From NCBI RefSeq assembly GCF_026151395.1, contig NZ_JAMQPV010000001.1:558001-622000 (forward strand): a stretch of 64,000 nucleotides of DNA, given 5' to 3'. This stretch comes from Leptospira limi (lineage in GTDB: Bacteria > Spirochaetota > Leptospiria > Leptospirales > Leptospiraceae). Under the pieces are notes generated by a model that searched no databases, had not been told where the DNA came from, and saw only the letters and a list, made by a program, of their open reading frames with translations. The translations under genes and the position numbers were made by a program. Shown in pieces: positions 37,230 to 47,000 of the stretch (position 1 is its first letter; every line of letters begins with the position of its first letter).

Positions 37230-38180
37230 TTGTAACGCAATGAGTGAAAGTGGATCAACTAACACTCCATTAATTTTTGCACCTAAATGTAAATGAGGGC
37301 CAGTGGACATACCAGTAGTCCCTACTGTTCCAATCTGTTGCCCTTGTTTCACTTGTTCTCCAACTTTTACTTTGATTTCATCTTGGTGCATATAAAAAGA
37401 AAAGATTTTATTCCCATGATCGATGATGGTAAAATTTCCTTCATAATATGTTTTTTGCGCTAAAACAACTGTTCCATCTTGAATGGCATAAACAGGAGTT
37501 CCCGTTTTCCCTCTAAAATCAACACCTCCATGAGGACGACCTTGTTTGTTATTATAATCGCGTCTTACATAGAATTTACTTGTGATGTAAATAGACTCTA
37601 AAGGATTTTTAAAATTCTTTTGGAATTGTAATTGGCTTGATTTTGAAAAGGCAAGTTCTTTTGCGTTTTTGCATTCTTGGATAAAATCCAATACTTCCTT
37701 CGGCAATTCCTTAGTGACAAACTTTTCATCGACTTTGATTTGTTGGTTTTTTTTGATCACTTGGAACTTAGTTGGTTCTAAGATAATTTGGTATTGTTTT
37801 TGTCCACGTTTGACAAAAAAGATTTTGGAAACAATCTCTAAGGTCATTGCTCCTGCTGGAGTGTCAGGAGAGATTGGCAAAAATGCGATCATACTATTTT
37901 CGCGTTTGGTTAAAATGACATCCTTGCCTAACCAACTTACTTTGTAGGATTCGTTGATCCATTTTTTATCTTTTGGAGTTAATCGTAAAAAGATAACCTC
38001 ACCACGGCCAAACCTGCGAGCTTCCATGAGTAGCGAAAAATTTTTCTCTTCTTTTTTTACATAATAATTTCCTGAAGACATTGTGTGTTTGGGGGATTTC
38101 TTTTTATTCTCACGAGATTCAGCAGGTACTGCTTGGACAAAGAAAATGATTATGAAGAATATTGAAAGATAACGAACCAT
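37209..38180 (-). CDS. Secreted M23-family peptidase (LytM domain)
   Basis: A 323-residue protein with signal peptide (YLSIFFIIIFFVQAVPAES). A beta-rich middle region (FLRLTPKDKKWINESYKVSW) precedes the C-terminal peptidase. Zinc ligands are in HGGVDFRGKTGTPVYA (HxxxD) and TGPHLHLGAKINGV (HxH), with the second catalytic His in FSFYMHQD. The family cleaves peptidoglycan cross-links; all ligands are present, so it looks active rather than an EnvC/NlpD-type activator. It lies 15 bases after the GGDEF-EAL gene on the same strand. Confidence 0.92.
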   Translation of the reverse strand: MVRYLSIFFIIIFFVQAVPAESRENKKKSPKHTMSSGNYYVKKEEKNFSLLMEARRFGRGEVIFLRLTPKDKKWINESYKVSWLGKDVILTKRENSMIAFLPISPDTPAGAMTLEIVSKIFFVKRGQKQYQIILEPTKFQVIKKNQQIKVDEKFVTKELPKEVLDFIQECKNAKELAFSKSSQLQFQKNFKNPLESIYITSKFYVRRDYNNKQGRPHGGVDFRGKTGTPVYAIQDGTVVLAQKTYYEGNFTIIDHGNKIFSFYMHQDEIKVKVGEQVKQGQQIGTVGTTGMSTGPHLHLGAKINGVLVDPLSLIALQSISESN

Positions 38181-38195
38181 CTCTCCAAATTTCGG

Positions 38196-40652
38196 CTATT
38201 TTGTTTTGGCGGATTCGTTAAATTTTTGCACAAACGCAACAAATTCTGGCTCAGGTAATGGTTTGCTGTATAAATACCCTTGGATCATATGACAACCCAA
38301 GTCATGTAACAAATCCCTTTGTGCAGGGTTCTCAACACCTTCCGCTATCACTTCTAAACCAAGAGAATGTGCCATATTGATGATTGCCTTACAAATAGCG
38401 CGATCATCTTCATTGAGTTCCAAATCTACAACAAAGGATCGATCAATTTTAATCACATCAGCGTTGATTTTTTTGAGATAACTCAGTGAACTATAACCAG
38501 TTCCAAAATCATCAATCGAAACTTTGATACCGAGGTCGGATAAATACTCAAATGCCTCGATACTTTTTTCTGGATTCTCCATGATCGAACTTTCAGTAAG
38601 CTCTAATTCAATTTCTTCTGGATTGATTCCAAATTGTAAAATTGTGGCTTGTACACGATGAGACCAGTTAGCGCGCGCTAGTTGTTTACCACTCACATTG
38701 ATACTAAGTGGAAAAGTTGGTAGATTCTTTTCACTCCAAGTTTTTTTCAATCGACAAGCTTCTTCTAAAACCCAATCCCCAATTCTTTCGATGATACCCG
38801 AGTCTTCTGCAACGGGAATGAATTCAATCGGTGGAACCCAACCTCTTTCTGGATGTTTCCACCGGATGAGAGCCTCGGCTCCACAAACTTGGTTGGTAAT
38901 CGTAGAGATTTTAGGTTGGAAAAATAAAATTAACTCTTCGTTTTGGATGGCCTTTCGAAGTGAGTTTTCAATGTACAAACGTTTTTCGGATCGTAAAATG
39001 AGTTCGTTTGTATAAAATTTATAATTATTTCTGCCTAATTCTTTTGCTTTGTACATGGCCATGTCAGAATTTTTTAGTAACTCGGCAGATGTTACACCGT
39101 CATTAGGTGAAAGAGCAATTCCCATACTCACAGTTGTGAACAAATCTCTTCCCATGATATGAAATGGTTGGCTTAAGATATCTAAAATTTTTTGCGCAAA
39201 CTCAGCAGCCGCACTTTTATTTGGAACATCAACTTTCAGAATTGCAAATTCATCTCCACCAAAACGAGCAACGGTATCCACTTCTGTCATCACTCGTTTG
39301 AGTCTTGCTCCTACCATTTGTAATAAAATATCACCTTTGGTATGACCCAAACTATCATTGATGAATTTAAAATTATCGATATCAAAAAAGTAAAACGCTA
39401 GTAAGGTTTCGGTTGATTTATGATTCTTTAGAGCTTGGTTCGCATGATCAATAAAAAGAGTACGATTCGATAATCCTGTCAATGCATCATAATAAGCTAG
39501 GTAGGTAATTCTTTCTTCCGATAATTTTCTTTCCGTAATATCTACACCAAAACTAATAAAACGTTTTTGTTTAGTTTCGGAATCATCAATCGGAATGTAC
39601 TTTCTTAAGAGATAAGTTAATTTGTCATTATGGTCTTGGATGAGCTCTTCGAATTCAACAATCTCATTTTCTTTTGCAGCGACATCTAGGAATTTTTTCC
39701 TTCGTTCATAAAACTCGGGAGGTAAATCTAATTTTTCAGCAAGTTCGAGATCTGTTTTTTTATATAACCACTTACGGATTTCTTTATTAGATAAAAATAC
39801 GGGATTTGTGTATTCATATTCAAAATCTGAATTTAACACGGCAATATCTGAATCCAAATTATCCAAAATAAATTCATAAAAGGCTTTTTGGTTTTTGACT
39901 TGTTCTTGAGAACGTTTCCGTTCCGTGATATCTCGGAACGTTGCCCATATTGCCATCTTTCCATTCACTGGAAACAAACGAAAAGAAGACTCTGTAGGAA
40001 TCAATCTCCCAGATTTTGTTCTGAGTGCAGCACTTTCGATCAAGTTTCCTTCAAACTCAGTATCTTCATCTACTTCAACTGGTGGCATAAAGTAAGAAAA
40101 TTCTTTTCCAATAATCTCATCTAATGTATATTCCAGAACAACAACTGCTTGTTTGTTCGCATTGATGATTTGTTTGGTAGTTGGGTCAATTTGCATTAAA
40201 ATGTCCAATGACTCTTCAAAGACATTTTCTAAAACAACAACCTTCTCGCGAATTTTATCATAGGCAATCGATCGGTTCATATCTTCTATCAAGCGTTCTG
40301 CGAAGTTTAAGACCAAATCCAAGGTACCTACTGAATATGTTGGCTCTGTTAAATGCAAAAATGTGGGATGCGCAACTTGAGAAAGTTGTTCTGGTAAAAG
40401 AATGTTAGGTGATAAAATAATATAAGGGGATTCGGGAAAATGTTCAAAAATAAATTTTTGTTTTTCCATTGCATTGGAATCATTCCAAAATAAAAACACT
40501 GCTGATTCTTGGATAGAGCCAGGTTTGATTTTTAAGATTGATGGGAAACTATGTACATGACAAGTTTCAATGTTCGTTATGTCACGTAACAGCCGATTGT
40601 AGAAGTTATGATCAGATTCTTCAATATAGATTGTGATTTGTTTCAGTGACAT
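38196..40652 (-). CDS. PAS-PAS-GGDEF-EAL cyclic-di-GMP enzyme
   Basis: An 818-residue cytoplasmic protein. An N-terminal region (about 1-140) may be a degenerate receiver-like domain. Two PAS domains follow (about 145-260 and 262-375, each ending in the typical DITERK tail). The GGDEF domain has ARFGGDEF near residue 460 (intact). The EAL domain has AEALIRW near 594 and ELTESSIMENPEK and SIDDFGTGYSSLSYL (intact). Both catalytic activities are therefore possible. The inhibitory I-site RxxD upstream of GGDEF reads TEVD instead, so product inhibition is probably absent. It may be co-transcribed with the M23 peptidase gene. Confidence 0.94.
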   Translation of the reverse strand: MSLKQITIYIEESDHNFYNRLLRDITNIETCHVHSFPSILKIKPGSIQESAVFLFWNDSNAMEKQKFIFEHFPESPYIILSPNILLPEQLSQVAHPTFLHLTEPTYSVGTLDLVLNFAERLIEDMNRSIAYDKIREKVVVLENVFEESLDILMQIDPTTKQIINANKQAVVVLEYTLDEIIGKEFSYFMPPVEVDEDTEFEGNLIESAALRTKSGRLIPTESSFRLFPVNGKMAIWATFRDITERKRSQEQVKNQKAFYEFILDNLDSDIAVLNSDFEYEYTNPVFLSNKEIRKWLYKKTDLELAEKLDLPPEFYERRKKFLDVAAKENEIVEFEELIQDHNDKLTYLLRKYIPIDDSETKQKRFISFGVDITERKLSEERITYLAYYDALTGLSNRTLFIDHANQALKNHKSTETLLAFYFFDIDNFKFINDSLGHTKGDILLQMVGARLKRVMTEVDTVARFGGDEFAILKVDVPNKSAAAEFAQKILDILSQPFHIMGRDLFTTVSMGIALSPNDGVTSAELLKNSDMAMYKAKELGRNNYKFYTNELILRSEKRLYIENSLRKAIQNEELILFFQPKISTITNQVCGAEALIRWKHPERGWVPPIEFIPVAEDSGIIERIGDWVLEEACRLKKTWSEKNLPTFPLSINVSGKQLARANWSHRVQATILQFGINPEEIELELTESSIMENPEKSIEAFEYLSDLGIKVSIDDFGTGYSSLSYLKKINADVIKIDRSFVVDLELNEDDRAICKAIINMAHSLGLEVIAEGVENPAQRDLLHDLGCHMIQGYLYSKPLPEPEFVAFVQKFNESAKTK

Positions 40653-40705
40653 GATCTAGGCATAGTAGACGAAAAATCCTTTTCCTTACAATAGATTTTT
40701 TTAAC

Positions 40706-40717
40706 CATACGCGTATG
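40706..40717. promoter_or_regulatory. 12-bp palindrome in the divergent regulatory region
   Basis: CATACGCGTATG is a perfect palindrome, 54 bases upstream of the GGDEF-EAL gene. It may serve as an operator for that gene. No matching regulator is known from the window. Confidence 0.3.
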
Positions 40718-40791
40718 CGACATGAGAGCCATCGATCCATTGTTTGTGAGTACCGTATGACCAAACATAAGGAAAATAGACTCTTTCTGTC

Positions 40792-40801
40792 ACAGTACTG
40801 T
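40792..40801. promoter_or_regulatory. 10-bp palindrome before the haem operon
   Basis: ACAGTACTGT is a perfect palindrome; the outermost T/A of TCACAGTACTGTCA also pair. It lies 34 bases upstream of the Fur-like palindrome, and its role is unknown. Confidence 0.25.
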
Positions 40802-40834
40802 CATGGTTTGAAAAAAAGATCATTCTCTATAAAA

Positions 40835-40855
40835 TGATATTGATTCTCAATAACA
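40835..40855 (+). promoter_or_regulatory. Fur-like palindrome upstream of the haem-uptake operon
   Basis: A 21-bp imperfect inverted repeat with core ATTGA-TTC-TCAAT (40839-40851); 8 of 9 outer positions pair. It overlaps TATAAAAT (40828-40835), a plausible -10, and ends 35 bases before the first gene. Fur-family boxes commonly contain TTGANAATCAAT-like halves, so repression by iron is plausible but unproven. Confidence 0.45.
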
Positions 40856-40890
40856 GTACGGAAGTTTGGATAAAAAAGACCGAGGTTCTC

Positions 40891-41457
40891 ATGAATTTCT
40901 TAGCTACAAAGTTTAAAACATTACTTCTACTGGCTCTCTTAGGTGGACTCACCTTCCAGTGTGAAAAAAAAGAAGATAACAAAGACACTGTGACGATTGC
41001 GGCACTAGCTGCTCTGACAACCTCTGCTGGGGATTGTTCTGTCTCTGCATCAGGAAAAGCAACAATCAACACATGGACAACTGATATAACAGGGACTACG
41101 TCCGGAACAATCTCAAAACTCGGATCTGTGCCAATTGTAGGACACACAACAGCAGCCATCAAACTCACTTCGGATGCTTCAACTACTGTGACTGTGAATG
41201 GAAGTGCTTTTATCATTGTATATAAAGCGGATGCTTGTCCATTATCTCCTTCCAATTTAGCAAGTACTCCTTCTAATTTTTCAATTTCAGGAGCAACCGA
41301 TTCCAGTAGTGAATTTCCTTCGTCTTATAAAATTGCAAACAGCACTGCGACGATTACCTTTAATGGAACTTCTGGTGCAGGTGGATATTATGTATTCATT
41401 TATGCAATTCCAAGAAATGGACAATCAGCAGCAGTTAACTATACTTTTTCTCCATAA
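40891..41457 (+). CDS. Putative lipoprotein, first gene of the haem-uptake operon
   Basis: A 188-residue protein from the ATG at 40891 with GAGG upstream. Leader LLLALLGGLTFQC with a lipobox. The mature part is rich in Ser and Thr, probably beta-sheet (GTTSGTISKLGSVPIVGHTT; ASTTVTVNGSAFIIVYK), ending YYVFIYAIPRNGQSAAVNYT. Not recognised as a known family. It precedes the HmuY-like gene by three bases and is probably surface-exposed and iron-regulated. Confidence 0.8.
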   Translation: MNFLATKFKTLLLLALLGGLTFQCEKKEDNKDTVTIAALAALTTSAGDCSVSASGKATINTWTTDITGTTSGTISKLGSVPIVGHTTAAIKLTSDASTTVTVNGSAFIIVYKADACPLSPSNLASTPSNFSISGATDSSSEFPSSYKIANSTATITFNGTSGAGGYYVFIYAIPRNGQSAAVNYTFSP

Positions 41458-41460
41458 ACT

Positions 41461-42123
41461 GTGATTCGTAATCTAAGCATCGGATTATTACTTTTAAGTG
41501 TTTCATTTTGCGCAAGGCAGAAGTCTGCTTTGACGGATGAAGATTTGTTAGTGAATAATTTAATCACTAGTTTAGTGAATGCAGGAAATCCTAATGCCTT
41601 GGATAAAATTGTATTCTCCCGTTCCAATGGGGATGGGAGTTATACAACCAGATTTAACGCCACCAATTTAGATTTTTATATCTATTTCCAATTTGAATCG
41701 AATAAACAAATTCCATTTTCAGAGAAAGATACATTAACATGGGATATTGCATTTAATCGCTATAAGGTGGCAACAAATTCAGGTGATACCAATCGGTTTG
41801 GACTAGGTGGTGGTTGTAAAAGTAATACAACTGATTTTGGAATTGCTAGTTCCACATCGGCAACATCACAAGGTTGTACAAGTTTCACCACAGACATCTC
41901 CACTACAACCCAAGGGATAGGTGGAGCTGGTGCCGTTTATGTAGGGAATCCTCTTGTAACCGAGTGGTATTTTTACACAATCGGAAATTTAACTCCAAAA
42001 CCTGATATCTTTCTCATCCGCTCTGGGAATGGAGCATCAACTTACGCTGTTCATATAGAAAATTATTATAGTGATGCAGGAACCTCAGGTTATCCCACTA
42101 TCCGTTGGAAAAAACTTCCTTAA
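41461..42123 (+). CDS. HmuY-like haem-binding lipoprotein
   Basis: A 220-residue lipoprotein with GTG start and lipobox SVSFC. The mature sequence shows the HmuY-domain pattern: [20 protein letters not shown] in the middle (near residue 95), and a C-terminal strand [20 protein letters not shown]. HmuY proteins of Bacteroidetes capture haem for the TonB-dependent receptor HmuR, and here a TonB receptor gene starts inside its stop (TAATG). The haem ligands cannot be assigned without alignment. Confidence 0.72.
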   Translation: MIRNLSIGLLLLSVSFCARQKSALTDEDLLVNNLITSLVNAGNPNALDKIVFSRSNGDGSYTTRFNATNLDFYIYFQFESNKQIPFSEKDTLTWDIAFNRYKVATNSGDTNRFGLGGGCKSNTTDFGIASSTSATSQGCTSFTTDISTTTQGIGGAGAVYVGNPLVTEWYFYTIGNLTPKPDIFLIRSGNGASTYAVHIENYYSDAGTSGYPTIRWKKLP

Positions 42124-44285
42124 TGATAACAAATCTACATTTTCTATTTCCTATCATTTGTTTGTTTTTACTCTTTTTAGGGGAACTCCGTGCGCAAACT
42201 CGCACTAATGGAAAAACGACAAAACCAACACCTAACACAGAGATCACGGCACCTAATTCACAACCGGCTCCTCCTGTTGATACAAAATCTGAAACAGGAC
42301 AAGAACAAACGCAAACGGGGACTGTTGAAACAAAACAGGAAGAAAACACAGAAGAAGATCGATTTAAAGAGTTAGAAAATAAAAACGGAATTGTTGTTAC
42401 TGGTTCCCGTGGAGAACGTCGCCTCAAAGACTCAGCTGTTGCCACAGAAGTAATTTCCCGCAAACGAATTGAACAAACAGGTGCGCGTAACCTAGGTGAG
42501 GTGTTAGATACCCAACTTGGAATCAATGTAACTCCATTTTTTGGCGGATCACAAGTTCAAATGTTGGGCCTTGATTCGAAGTATGTATTATTTTTAGTGG
42601 ATGGACAACGGGTTGCAGGGCGACTCAACAACACAATCGATTTGACTCGATTTAAAGTGCAAAATATCGAACGGATTGAAATTGTAAAAGGTAGTTCTTC
42701 TTCTTTATACGGAGCCGATGCCATTGGGGGTGTGATCAATATCATCACCAAACAAGCAGAAAAACCAGAACATTACCAATTCCGTACTTCCTATGGAAAT
42801 GGCCGGCAAATGAATTTCGGAACTCAGGGCGAAAAAAACATGATCGCCGATGTTGGTTTCAAAAATGATTTTGTAGCGACTAATTTTTTTGGTGGTTTCA
42901 ATCAATCCGCAGCTTACGACTTAGATCCGAGGACTCCTGCAACCACAGGAAACTCTTTCCAAGACAATAGTCTTGGAGGGAACATGACATTTAATCCGGA
43001 TGGTCAATTCAAAGTAAAAACTGGAATAAACTATTTAAATCGTAACCAAGCTGGTGTCGATTCAAGAGCAACTGGTGGTGTGTTTGATCGTACAAATATG
43101 ACAAACGACTTCTTAGCGTTAGGTGCTCTTGAATACACATACGGAAAACGCAATATGGTTTCTCTGCGAGGTAATTTTTCTCGTTGGGAAAACCATTACA
43201 AATTGGACCAAAGAAATTCGAATGAGCTCGATGTAAAAGAAATTACCAATGAATTTTCTTCGCAAGGTGTCGCACAGATAGATCATGAAGTTCACAAAGA
43301 TCATATGATCACAGCTGGTTTTGAATCGTTTTCCGAAGAGTTACAAACAGATCGATTGGAACGAAGGAATGCATACCGAACAAGACGTGCTGCTTTTATC
43401 CAAGATGAATGGGTAGTTTGGCGCCAAGGTTTTGTTTGGCGATTAGTTCCTGGAGTTCGGCATGATGTGGATTCACAATTTGGCGGGCAAACTACTCCTA
43501 AAATTGCAACAAAAGTCGATATCACAAGTAATCTTGTATTTCGTGCCAGTTATGGAAAAGGATTTCGACCACCTTCGTTTCGCGAATTGTACTTACGTTT
43601 TGAAAACCCAGGTGTTGGTTATACCGTCGAAGGAAATGACAAACTCCGACCCGAAAAATCAACCACAGTGAATGCTGATCTCGAATACACTCCTTATAAA
43701 TTTTGGACATTATCCCTCAGTGTGTTTCGAAATGATATCACCGACCTAATCCAATATAGTTTTGGAACTCGTACCAGTGAATTTGCCACTTTCCAATTAA
43801 AAAATGTGCAACGCGCGTATACAAGAGGTGTGGAAGCTGGATCGCGTGTTCGTTTTTTAAAGTATTTTGCATTAGAACTTGGATATAACCAGACTGATAC
43901 AAGGGACCTAACAACGGATAGACCTTTAGAAGGTCGTGCCCTCCACCAAGGTACTATGAACTTTTTTGTGAATGCTCCAGGTGGTTGGGAATTTGCACTT
44001 CGCGCCAAACGGCTAGATAAACGTCCATTTTATAGCACTACGAATGATTTTACGGCAGGGACAAGCACAGCTCTCATTGACCAACAAACAAAGAGTGTTG
44101 AAGAAAATAACAAAGTGGTGTATGGAAAAGCATTTACACTTCTGAACATTCGAATGGAGAAAAAATTTTTTGAAGGGAGGATGTCGCTATTTTTAGGAGT
44201 AGACAATGTTTTGGACCAATACGAGCTTACTTACAATCCTATTCGTCCAAGGTTTTACTATGGCGGACTCCAAGCTACATTCTAA
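42123..44285 (+). CDS. TonB-dependent outer-membrane receptor, probable haem receptor
   Basis: A 720-residue receptor from the ATG at 42123, overlapping the HmuY-like stop. Signal peptide ([18 protein letters not shown]), a Thr/Pro/Gln-rich spacer of about 60 residues, then the plug ([50 protein letters not shown]) and a 22-strand barrel ending in an aromatic residue ([13 protein letters not shown]). [17 protein letters not shown] is the usual receptor motif after the first barrel third. Import would use TonB/ExbBD energy. Haem is inferred from the HmuY-like partner; a ferri-siderophore is the alternative. Confidence 0.93.
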   Translation: MITNLHFLFPIICLFLLFLGELRAQTRTNGKTTKPTPNTEITAPNSQPAPPVDTKSETGQEQTQTGTVETKQEENTEEDRFKELENKNGIVVTGSRGERRLKDSAVATEVISRKRIEQTGARNLGEVLDTQLGINVTPFFGGSQVQMLGLDSKYVLFLVDGQRVAGRLNNTIDLTRFKVQNIERIEIVKGSSSSLYGADAIGGVINIITKQAEKPEHYQFRTSYGNGRQMNFGTQGEKNMIADVGFKNDFVATNFFGGFNQSAAYDLDPRTPATTGNSFQDNSLGGNMTFNPDGQFKVKTGINYLNRNQAGVDSRATGGVFDRTNMTNDFLALGALEYTYGKRNMVSLRGNFSRWENHYKLDQRNSNELDVKEITNEFSSQGVAQIDHEVHKDHMITAGFESFSEELQTDRLERRNAYRTRRAAFIQDEWVVWRQGFVWRLVPGVRHDVDSQFGGQTTPKIATKVDITSNLVFRASYGKGFRPPSFRELYLRFENPGVGYTVEGNDKLRPEKSTTVNADLEYTPYKFWTLSLSVFRNDITDLIQYSFGTRTSEFATFQLKNVQRAYTRGVEAGSRVRFLKYFALELGYNQTDTRDLTTDRPLEGRALHQGTMNFFVNAPGGWEFALRAKRLDKRPFYSTTNDFTAGTSTALIDQQTKSVEENNKVVYGKAFTLLNIRMEKKFFEGRMSLFLGVDNVLDQYELTYNPIRPRFYYGGLQATF

Positions 44286-44904
44286 ATTCAGTTCGCTTTT
44301 ACTCTTACCCTTAGGCATTTTTTTATTTATTTTCTCCAACCAACCTCTATTTTCCGATGAATCGAAGTTAAATGCAAAACAAAATAAAATTCTAAAGGAA
44401 ACGTTTGCTTATTTAGAAACATTAGAACCTAAACGGATCAAAATTGATAAAACCACATACAACCGACACAGTCAGTTCGAATCGTTTTTTAAATTTCCTT
44501 TTTCGGGCAAAAAACTTTCCCGTTGGATCCAATCACGCAGCAAAAAATATACATTTGGTTCCACTGGAGATTACGTTGCCATGTACCAAGACGGAGAAAT
44601 TCTTTTGGGAAGGGGGTTTTTTAGCCTCAACCGATTGGATCGGCTACTCGTTTTATTACATGAAGCTAGGCATGCAGATGGTAAAAATTATAGCCATGTG
44701 GTTTGCCCCGATGATTTTCCTTATCTGAATACCCGTGATTGGAAAATCCACCCTGCGGGTAAAAAAGGATGTGACTCTGTACCGGATGGAGGTTACGGAA
44801 TCACAGCTTCGTTTTTATTTGAATTAGGTGCTTATGGTTTTTTAAGCCAATCAGATGCTGCGTATCGTTATAATTCGGAAATTTCCCGAGTGATACGCGA
44901 CTAA
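44260..44904 (+). CDS. Secreted HExxH protein after the TonB receptor
   Basis: A 214-residue protein from the ATG at 44260, with AAGG just before it; it overlaps the receptor gene by 26 bases. Signal peptide ([20 protein letters not shown]). [20 protein letters not shown] (His134-Glu-x-x-His138) is a classic zinc-metallopeptidase motif; two Cys in the C-terminal half may form a disulfide. A downstream third ligand is unclear, so activity is not certain. Not assigned to a known peptidase family. Operon placement suggests a role in haem-protein cleavage or receptor handling, by inference. Confidence 0.75.
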   Translation: MADSKLHSKFSSLLLLPLGIFLFIFSNQPLFSDESKLNAKQNKILKETFAYLETLEPKRIKIDKTTYNRHSQFESFFKFPFSGKKLSRWIQSRSKKYTFGSTGDYVAMYQDGEILLGRGFFSLNRLDRLLVLLHEARHADGKNYSHVVCPDDFPYLNTRDWKIHPAGKKGCDSVPDGGYGITASFLFELGAYGFLSQSDAAYRYNSEISRVIRD

Positions 44905-45425
44905 TGCATACAAACAGTTTTTAAATTGGAATGCGATGCAATTTGAGTTTTAAGACGAGTTAAAATTTCCTTGGATCGATATTGATTTTCCAAATCTGTC
45001 ATACTAAATAAATACGAATGATTTTCTTTCATTAATTTGCCCAATTCATTTGCATGAGTTGGACAACCAAGTAGAGTCGCCATAGCCCTAATCCTTTCAC
45101 CCCTCCCTTTTGTTGCATCTAACTCTAACGTACCTTCATTATAAGCAATGAATACTTCCTGTGCCATTTCTTGTTTCACAATTCCATCTGTTGTACAATT
45201 GGATGTACCTGAAGTAATTCCAAACGTTTGTGATGAAAAACTGACATTCGTTGTCGCAGCTAGAACTTGCCCAATGTCATTTTTCCAAACAGGGACCATG
45301 GAACCAAGTCCACAACCTGCCATTCCATAAGGCTCTGCTTGCATGGGTTGATTGGTAAAAAGTAAAACTAAACTAATAAATGTTATATGGAGAAAAAGAA
45401 ATGTCCTGCCCCGAAATGTATGCAT
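44901..45425 (-). CDS. DUF3015 family secreted protein
   Basis: A 174-residue protein from the ATG at 45425 with AGGAG six bases upstream. Signal peptide (TFLFLHITFISLVLLFTNQPMQA). The mature start YGMAGCGLGSMV and the block ATTNVSFSSQTFGITSGTSN are the DUF3015 hallmarks. The family is a periplasmic protein of unknown function in proteobacteria and spirochaetes. It overlaps the convergent HExxH gene by four bases; a small ORF lies 15 bases upstream. Confidence 0.85.
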   Translation of the reverse strand: MHTFRGRTFLFLHITFISLVLLFTNQPMQAEPYGMAGCGLGSMVPVWKNDIGQVLAATTNVSFSSQTFGITSGTSNCTTDGIVKQEMAQEVFIAYNEGTLELDATKGRGERIRAMATLLGCPTHANELGKLMKENHSYLFSMTDLENQYRSKEILTRLKTQIASHSNLKTVCMH

Positions 45426-45439
45426 AAACAACTCCTAGT

Positions 45440-45661
45440 TCAAAATGTAAAAAGGGACTCGGAACTATGGTCGATGTGAGGGTGCTCGGAACCACGGGCT
45501 AAAACCTCACCTGTCATAGAAATCACAGCCCATGTGGTTTCAGTTTTGGTTTCAGTTTGCAGAGATTGGAGCATTGTATTCGTAAAATTCTCCAATTTTT
45601 GGTGAAGGACGGAGCTAGGAAATGGATAGGACTTCTTTTCTTGTACTTCTGTCGATCTCAT
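45440..45661 (-). CDS. Small hypothetical protein upstream of the DUF3015 gene
   Basis: A 73-residue ORF with AAAGGGAAA about ten bases before its ATG. The sequence is soluble (TTWAVISMTGEVLARG), without membrane segments. It ends 15 bases before the DUF3015 start on the same strand, so it could be a short co-transcribed gene. Not recognised. Confidence 0.42.
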   Translation of the reverse strand: MRSTEVQEKKSYPFPSSVLHQKLENFTNTMLQSLQTETKTETTWAVISMTGEVLARGSEHPHIDHSSESLFTF

Positions 45662-45848
45662 GCAAATGATTTCCCTTTGGTTTAAGGATCGGCGGGAGAG
45701 CCGGAATGACTAAAGTTTAAAAAATCCAAATTTTGAGTCAAGGAAGAGACATAATTCTTCGGACGAAAAATGAAAGATCCAAGTTCTCCTTTTCCCGAAC
45801 CCCAACCTTGCCAAACTTGACGTAAAACCACCTGTTACGAGGACGACT

Positions 45849-46772
45849 TTGCTTACCCCTCAGATTAATTTATTCAAAAAATCCAATCCCATCCAAGCCC
45901 AAGTCTTAGCAAACACCCGTTTGACTCCCGAACTCGGCAAAGGAAAACGCCAATCCAAAGAAGGTGAGGCCGCGGTCCACCGCATCACAGTTGCCATCGA
46001 CCATTCTGTTTACCCGTATATGATTGGGCAAAGTGCTGGGATCATTCCTCCAGGCCAAGACCCAGAAAAACAAGCAAAAGGCCTAGCTGATGCCAGTTAT
46101 ACGGTGCGGCTTTATTCCATTGCGTCTCCATCCTATAGTTTTGGCCAAACCAAAGACAATATCGAATTCATCGTCAAACGTGACAATGTGTATGATGAAA
46201 ACGGAAACCTTCTCCATAAGGGGGTTTGTTCCAATTACATCTGCGACTTAAAACCTGGAGATGTGGTGACGATGACTGGTCCTGCAGGGAAAAAATTCCT
46301 TTTACCACAGACGGATTTTAAAGGTGATATTTTCTTTTTTGCGACCGGAACAGGGATCAGTCCTTTTTTTGGAATGGTGGAAGAGTTACTCGTCCAAAAA
46401 CTAATCCAATTCCAAGGCCAACTTTGGCTCATTTACGGAGCACCGTATTCAGATGAAATTGTCCTTCGTGATTATTTTGAAGAAAAAGCAAAAGAACACT
46501 CTAGGTTTCATTTTGTTACCGCAATCAGCCGCGAAGAAAAAAACAGTTTTGATGGTGGAAAGATGTACATCACCCACCGTGCAAAAGAAAATGCCGAAGC
46601 CATTAAAAATGCTGTGAATGGAAACGGTAAGTTTTATATTTGTGGCGGTCCTAAGGGAATGGAGAAGGGAGTGATTCAGGAAATCATGTCTGCATGCGGA
46701 ACTGAGATCACTTACGAAGCATTCAAAAAAGACCTAGAAGAAAAAGAACAATTATTTGTAGAGACGTACTAA
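45849..46772 (+). CDS. fnr: Plastidic-type ferredoxin-NADP(+) reductase
   Basis: A 307-residue flavoprotein resembling the plant-like FNR described in Leptospira (LepFNR). TTG start at 45849 with GAGGA upstream. The FAD domain contains [10 protein letters not shown] (RxYS, near residue 93) and [10 protein letters not shown] (near 129). The NADP domain has [11 protein letters not shown] and [13 protein letters not shown], and the chain ends in Tyr (FVETY), which stacks on the flavin. It moves electrons between NADPH and ferredoxin or flavodoxin in the cytoplasm. One base separates it from a PC4-like gene. Confidence 0.94.
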   Translation: MLTPQINLFKKSNPIQAQVLANTRLTPELGKGKRQSKEGEAAVHRITVAIDHSVYPYMIGQSAGIIPPGQDPEKQAKGLADASYTVRLYSIASPSYSFGQTKDNIEFIVKRDNVYDENGNLLHKGVCSNYICDLKPGDVVTMTGPAGKKFLLPQTDFKGDIFFFATGTGISPFFGMVEELLVQKLIQFQGQLWLIYGAPYSDEIVLRDYFEEKAKEHSRFHFVTAISREEKNSFDGGKMYITHRAKENAEAIKNAVNGNGKFYICGGPKGMEKGVIQEIMSACGTEITYEAFKKDLEEKEQLFVETY

Positions 46773-46773
46773 C

Positions 46774-46995
46774 ATGGCAAAAACAGGAATCATCCGAGAC
46801 ATTGACAAGGGAAGAGGGGAAGTCATCCGAGTGGAGATTTCCGAATACAAAGGACAAACTTTTTTTAACATTCGAGTTTGGTATACAGATCCCAATGGAG
46901 AATTAAAACCAACCCAGAAAGGGATTGCCATTGCACCAACTCTTGTCAGTGAATTAAAAGAAGCAATTGAGGAAGCCGAACGCTGGTTAGCCTAA
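46774..46995 (+). CDS. PC4/p15 (YdbC-like) DNA-binding coactivator family protein
   Basis: A 73-residue protein with the small four-strand plus helix PC4 layout ([20 protein letters not shown] then a C-terminal helix [16 protein letters not shown]). The family binds single-stranded DNA and may affect transcription. Coupled to fnr by one base. Alternatively a small ferredoxin-reductase accessory protein, but there are no cysteines. Confidence 0.75.
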   Translation: MAKTGIIRDIDKGRGEVIRVEISEYKGQTFFNIRVWYTDPNGELKPTQKGIAIAPTLVSELKEAIEEAERWLA

Positions 46996-47000
46996 CCAAT

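Noticed and set aside
45662..45848. Very short ORF (16 codons) starting ATGAAAGATCCAAG before fnr
   Set aside because: Too short and without a ribosome-binding site; nothing else is visible in this 187-base gap.
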